Source: Nymphaea colorata
Taxonomy: Eukaryota; Streptophyta; Magnoliopsida; Nymphaeales; Nymphaeaceae
Length of the DNA stretch: 64,000 nucleotides
Reading direction: 5' to 3'
Assembly: GCF_008831285.2 (NCBI RefSeq)
Contig: NC_045151.1
Span: 6,151,682 to 6,215,681, forward strand
Every line of letters starts with the position of its first letter. Position 1 is the first letter of the stretch. This document shows positions 59,381 through 64,000 of the stretch, in pieces. Position numbers and translations under genes: made by a program. The notes under the pieces are model-generated. The model was not told the DNA's origin, did no database searches, and was given only the letters and a program-made list of their open reading frames with translations.

Positions 59381-60500
59381 TTACAAAAGTTTGCTCATTT
59401 CTATTAGGTGATTCACGAGCGGACTCATTTCTAGTAGGAAGCTCATCAATAAACTCATTTCTAACATTAAACATATTCTCATTAGTGGTCTCATTATCAA
59501 TGGAAGCATATTCATAAATTTCATGCTCATAATTATTATAATCATAATAGACATATGAAGAAAAGAATAGTTACTTGGACTTTGAGTTTTATTTTCACTA
59601 AAACTATTCTTATTTTCAAGGAAGGTCACATTTCTAAAGACATGAAGTTTAAGCATCATAACATCTATATCCCTTTTGATTTTCAACATATCTAGTAAAA
59701 ACACAGCTAATAGCTTTACTAGAAAGTTTATCATTTTGATCAGTTAAAACAAAGCATTTACATCAAATACTCTAAGTCGATTACAATCAGACTTGGTTTT
59801 CAAAAGTTTGTGGATAGGAGAATGGTTTTGAAGACATAATGAAGGCATTCTATTTATTAAATAAACCATTGTAAGAGAGGCTTCATCCAAAACTTTATTG
59901 GAAAATTTTTTATAAGGTCCTAGTAGTCTTAATGATATGTCTATGTTTGCTTTTAGTGAAGCTATTTTATTGAAGTCTTTTCAAGCAAGATCTTTGGTAT
60001 ATAATGCCATTTTCTTCTAGGAATTTACTAAATTTACTAGAAAGTTGTTCTCTCCTGAGTTTGTTCTAACCATAATAAAATTAGTATTAAATTGGGTTTG
60101 TACCATTTCATAGAAACTTTGAAGTAGTTGAAGACTAGATACTTGAATTTAAGGAAGTATATCCAAGTGTATCTAGTAAAATCATCAACAAAAAATCATA
60201 TAATAATAAAACCCTCCTTTTGAGACTATGGTGTTAGTCTCCACACATCTGAATGTATCCACTTAAAGGGCTTTGAGGAGTGAAAATTCCTTGAGCCAAA
60301 ACAATATGCTTTAATTTTTCACAAGATACAATCTTTACAAAAGAAATGTTCTTTACAAAGTTCCTTAGTAAAGGATTAATAAGATAATTTCCTAAGTTGG
60401 GATGCTTCACTCTTTTGTGAAGAAGTTCTATGAAGTTTTCTTTACAGAATTACAAACAGATTTTTGGTCTAAACCAAGAAAGTCCATATACAATAAATCT
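59381..60500 (-). pseudogene. copia integrase-RT hinge and integrase remnant
   Basis: 59734-59381 holds the repetitive acidic/Ser hinge in shifted frame, with RKRDIDVMML-like and FLENKNSFSENK segments. 60300-59750 contains decayed integrase (FLINRMPS- and HQRV-like pieces). Boundaries are approximate. Confidence 0.6.
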
Positions 60501-60999
60501 CTTCTTCTATAGCCTTGAGAATCTACAGCTCAAGCTAATGCACAATATGACCCTTGGATGAGAAGAGAACAATGAAGCTATCATCAGCTATTTAAGAAAT
60601 TGCTAGAAGGTTTAAATTTAGCTTTGGATTATGTCTAACATAAGGAACTTCAAAATATTTGGAGTCTTGAAACTCTTTTTCAGTTTTTACAATGCTTTTA
60701 ATGCTCAAATTTGTGCCATCGATTATAGAAACATATTTATTTAAGTAAATAGGTTTACATTAAAGAATTGACTCATTATGGGCTATACGAAAGGAGGCAC
60801 TAAAGTCCAAAAGCCAAGAATCCATATCTTCATCAGTGGAAACAACGATTTCAGTAAAAGAATTTCCTTTCATCAATGGTTGAAGAGCTTGAACCAATTA
60901 AGAGAGATAACTTTGCATCCCTCCCATAGAAGATTGAATTTCACTCAGTGGAAGTTCTTTTTTTTTTTTTCTATAGTAGCAGCCTTTTTTCTTTCCTTT

Positions 61000-61260
61000 T
61001 CAACTTAGGGCATTTGGTTCTAGCGTGTCCCACTTGTTTCCAATTAGCATATCACATTCTTATGGAATTCCTTACTATTTCTTTTTTTTGTTGTTGAAGT
61101 ATGAGGTTGATAGAGCTTAACAATGTGGCCTAATCTTGACATAGCAAGCACAATATCATTCTTAAGATTTTGACTTGAAAGATTTTTCATCTATCGTCAA
61201 TTGTACAAGAGCTTCTTGTATTGTAGTTGGCCATTCTCTATGAAGAAAAGCCATCTTGAC
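61000..61260 (-). pseudogene. copia Gag zinc-knuckle remnant
   Basis: The minus strand at about 61060-61000 reads M-stop-YANWKQVGHARTKCPKLKRK. This matches a CYNCGKVGHxRxKC knuckle with the first cysteines lost. Upstream Gag is short and ends near 61260, where an oppositely oriented copia fragment begins. Confidence 0.7.
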
Positions 61261-61311
61261 CAGGCAAATCAAATTCAGGCCAAATATTACTTATGTTGCA
61301 GGTGATAGTTT

Positions 61312-61960
61312 ATGGGCTCAAATAGTAGATGGATTATTGATTTGGGTGCCTCTAGGCATCTCTTTGGAGACTCTCGTACATTTATTGAGTTTAAAACCAC
61401 TGTTAAATCTCAAATGTTGTTCTGGCTGATGGGAGTTTTTCTCCTATTTAGGGTAGAGGAGATGTTTTCATTTCTTCTACTCTCCCGCTCACAAATGTTA
61501 TACATGCTTCCTTCCTCAAAACTTACTGTCAATCACACTGCAAAGGATTTAAATTACAATGATATTTTCACCTCTTGCGTCCATTCAGTGTGAAGCTTGT
61601 CAATTTGAGAAGTACCATCGAAGTTCTTTTCCTTCTAGTGAGAGTCATTCCAGTAGCTGTGTGACTTGTGTCTTTAGGCTCCTTCATAATGATATGCAGA
61701 GTCCAAGTCACGTTCCTAGTCAGTCAAAATGTTGATGCAACTTTGTTATTGTTGAATCTTTCAGGATTGTCATGGGAATTCCTACTAAAAGAAAGATCAG
61801 AAGCTCCATTCTTCAACCTTTCATTATTTCCAATTTGATTAGATATTTACACTGACAATGCACTTGAATTCAAAATATATAAACTTCAGCAATATTATCG
61901 TGACCATGGAATTCAGCCCAAAACCTCTTGTGTATACTATTCTTATAATTCCCTTGCTTT
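61312..61960 (+). pseudogene. copia protease-integrase fragment, + strand
   Basis: Starts RWIIDLGASRHLFGDSRTF (protease active site DSGAS with Ser changed to Leu) and continues with pre-integrase LKLTVNHTAKDLNYN-like sequence. In another frame follow CEACQFEKYHRSSFP and IYTDNALEFKIYKLQQYY (integrase second Asp). About 650 bp of a second copia family, fused to the minus-strand one. Confidence 0.8.
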
Positions 61961-61969
61961 TTTCTTTCT

Positions 61970-62830
61970 ATTTTGAGTACTTCAGTGTAAACTGAAAGTT
62001 GGTTTTTATCCTCGCCTCCTCCTCTTTCGTTTCATTTTTATGCAAATCAAAAATTGTTCAAGTGGCTAGTGTTTCAAGGCCTGTCGTGTCTGAGGCCGAT
62101 ACCTATTTGTGCATCAAGTAATAGAGGAAGAAGAAGATGATAATGATGAGAGAATGCCTAGGAAATGAAAGGAAAAACACTATGGATCAGATGACAAAAG
62201 GAAAAGAAGAAAAATAGAAAGAATAAGAAGTACAAAAGAAAAACAAGAAGGTTAAAATTATCTCTTTTATTTATTTGTTTGTTTCTCCTAGGCTTAAGGT
62301 GGCCCAAGCAACAGCCCGAGCATATTACAATGGTTGGTTGCCTAGTTATGTCACAAGGACTCTCCAAAACAGCAGCAGCACCCATGTTGACAAGCAGTGG
62401 GTACAAGTGTGGGTGCGGCACTACATGCAGCCAACACACATCCAGTGCAGTCAACTGCACCAGGCCAAAATTGTCCATTTTTATGTGCACATGACTCACG
62501 TCAACCAGCAAGTCAGGTGCGGTCAAACCATGTAGAGGACATCTTTGTCCTCTTTTCACTTTTTTTATCATGGCTTTTTAAAACATTTGAGTCAGTTACT
62601 GTTTTGTGGAATTTATTTGCTGCTTTTTAGTAGTTTACTGCTTACGTTTGCAGTTTAATACTGGATACATACATGTTGTTTCTAACTTTATATATCCTGC
62701 ATACAGTTATGTTAATGTATGATGTGTAGTTCATAAGTTCTGTTAATAAGTGAACAAGTTTTCTAATATGTATACAGTGCACAAGTTTAGTTAATCAATT
62801 TTGACATATATATATATATATATGAAACTT
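61970..62830. other. no gene recognised
   Basis: A GC-richer patch at 62285-62540 is open on both strands (86 and 137 codons), but neither product shows a recognisable domain. The rest is AT-rich. Confidence 0.4.
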
Positions 62831-62836
62831 GAATCC

Positions 62837-63014
62837 AGAGTCACCCAGCTCGTTCATGAGGGCCGTCCAATCTATTGTAAAGGATAGTTCAGAGAAAAAT
62901 AAAAAGAAAAAGGTGATAAGCATTTTTTGCCATCTAGTATTAGTTTACACATTTTTCTCTCAATGGTCCATCATGATGGATCAGACGGCCCTCATATGCA
63001 AGCTGGGTGACTCT
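62837..63014. mobile_element. 178-bp MITE-like element with ~38-bp inverted ends
   Basis: Left end AGAGTCACCCAGCTCG...CATGAGGGCCGTC and right end (reversed) AGAGTCACCCAGCTTG...TATGAGGGCCGTC match over about 38 bp with a few differences. Inner GGTCCATCATGATGGA is a local palindrome. Target duplication not clear, family unknown to me. Confidence 0.82.
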
Positions 63015-63020
63015 AGATAA

Positions 63021-63176
<156 letters not shown>

Positions 63177-63179
63177 ACT

Positions 63180-63800
63180 ATATATATAAGTATGCTGTTT
63201 ATAAGTTTTATATGTGTGCTGCCAGTTTCTTTAATCAGTCTTACACATATTATATATAACATAATGTTGTATGTTTATGTGTCATAACTCATAATACCAG
63301 ATGTATAAGAGCTACTTAATTAATGCCTACTTACATTACCAGCAAGATTGTAAAATCGGAAATCAAACTCCATAATATATATATTACATGGATGAAAAAG
63401 AATGCTACAGTTTTTGGAATCTAAGATGTGAATTTGGGCAGTAAATTTATTGTTTAGCAGTTGATAATTTGCCTTGTTTAGGGACAATTTGTATTTTGTT
63501 TGTTTGTATGTATGTATGTATGTGTATACCAAGTTTTTCCTTTTCTATTTTCTACACCCACACCTTTACTCGCACCCCACACCCATGTGACAGTTGCCTA
63601 GTCATGATGAGCCTAGGTTACCAGCATTGCCTTAGGCACCTAGTGCATGCCTATGTACAACTTTGATAATATAGGTTCCAACTTCCAACTCACAACAACA
63701 AGCTCATGAATCTAGTTTTACTTCACACTAAACTTGACTCAAACATTAAAACCAATCCTTTTGGGTTTAAATCAATGTTAAAACCAATGTTATAAAAGGT
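63180..63800. other. no gene recognised
   Basis: AT-rich with a (TATG)n run at ~63502-63522. At ~63555-63593 CACCCCACACCCATGTGAC matches the end of the 466-bp TIR family. Confidence 0.5.
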
Positions 63801-63885
63801 GTAGCGTATCGCGTATCGGTCGGGCTGACCTATACGCTGTATCGTAACGTATCGTAAACGTAGCGTAGCGTATCGTAAAATTAAT
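63800..63885. repeat. CGTATCG-rich subterminal repeat, element cut by the window end
   Basis: Repeated GTATCG/CGTAACGTATCG words in a cluster are typical of subterminal regions of plant DNA transposons. The AT-rich interior continues beyond the window. Confidence 0.55.
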
Positions 63886-64000
63886 TTTTAAATTTTAAAA
63901 AATATTTAAAAATCAGAAAAAAATAGAGAAAAATTATTAAAAATATGAAAAAATAAACAAAAAATCAGAAATCAAGAAAAATATATTCAAATATAAAAAA

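Larger units (their letters stand above)
57550..61260 (-). mobile_element. minus-strand Ty1/copia element, degenerate, with a nested insertion
   Basis: Minus-strand order: Gag with zinc knuckle (~61250-61000), integrase region (~60500-59750), hinge (~59734-59381), reverse transcriptase (~59050-58400) and RNase H (58400-58159, continued at 57674-57550). LTRs were not identified. The RNase H is interrupted by the 466-bp element at 57684-58149. Stops are frequent. Confidence 0.83.

Overview
The window looks like nuclear DNA from a flowering plant. It is AT-rich and gene-poor and is packed with plant-type transposable elements: Ty1/copia elements with the TGGTATCAGAG primer-binding site, a Tat-lineage-like Ty3/gypsy element, hAT elements, Tourist-like MITEs and other TIR elements. 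The only two credible host genes are of kinds confined to or typical of land plants: an intronless DYW-class PPR gene and the 3' end of a hydroxyproline O-galactosyltransferase gene. The species cannot be read from the sequence.

Layout. 1-4474: + strand copia element, cut by the window start, ending in a 3' LTR that carries seven exact-length 24-bp repeats just upstream of its TATA box. About 4890-5310: probable LTR piece of a minus-strand copia. 7818-11962: minus-strand copia with a full 5' LTR, a stub of the 3' LTR and a deleted reverse-transcriptase core. 14187-14626: Tourist-like MITE. 14944-16830: DYW PPR gene (minus strand). 17742-19082: hAT-type element with an 8-bp target duplication, carrying a broken copy of a GH17 beta-1,3-glucanase gene (a 'Pack-TE'). 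19285-29387: minus-strand copia split by a 5.4-kb insertion at 21388-26756. 30162-30285: gypsy scrap, followed at once by a CACTA-like end. 31482-31681: 200-bp hAT MITE with a perfect 8-bp target duplication. About 38350-43163: degenerate Tat-like gypsy (minus strand). 44270-48713: degenerate + strand copia with both LTR ends. About 48875-50837: two small hAT-type elements around a gypsy protease-like remnant. 51444-52940: four terminal exons of a GALT5/6-type galactosyltransferase (minus strand). About 54727-58149: two copies of a short TIR family plus a hAT transposase remnant. About 57560-61250: minus-strand copia. 61312-61960: + strand copia scrap. 62837-63014: short TIR element next to TC/TA microsatellites.

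The two host genes work separately: the PPR protein would act on organellar transcripts and the galactosyltransferase in the Golgi on arabinogalactan proteins. Everything else is the history of repeated, nested insertions. Several insertions can be dated relative to each other because they interrupt a recognisable reading frame or carry target-site duplications. I found no CRISPR array, rRNA or tRNA gene and no convincing novel protein-coding system. The most interesting items are the gene-carrying hAT element, the 5.4-kb insertion of unclear class, and a galactosyltransferase gene whose 5' exons are missing from the following 11 kb.
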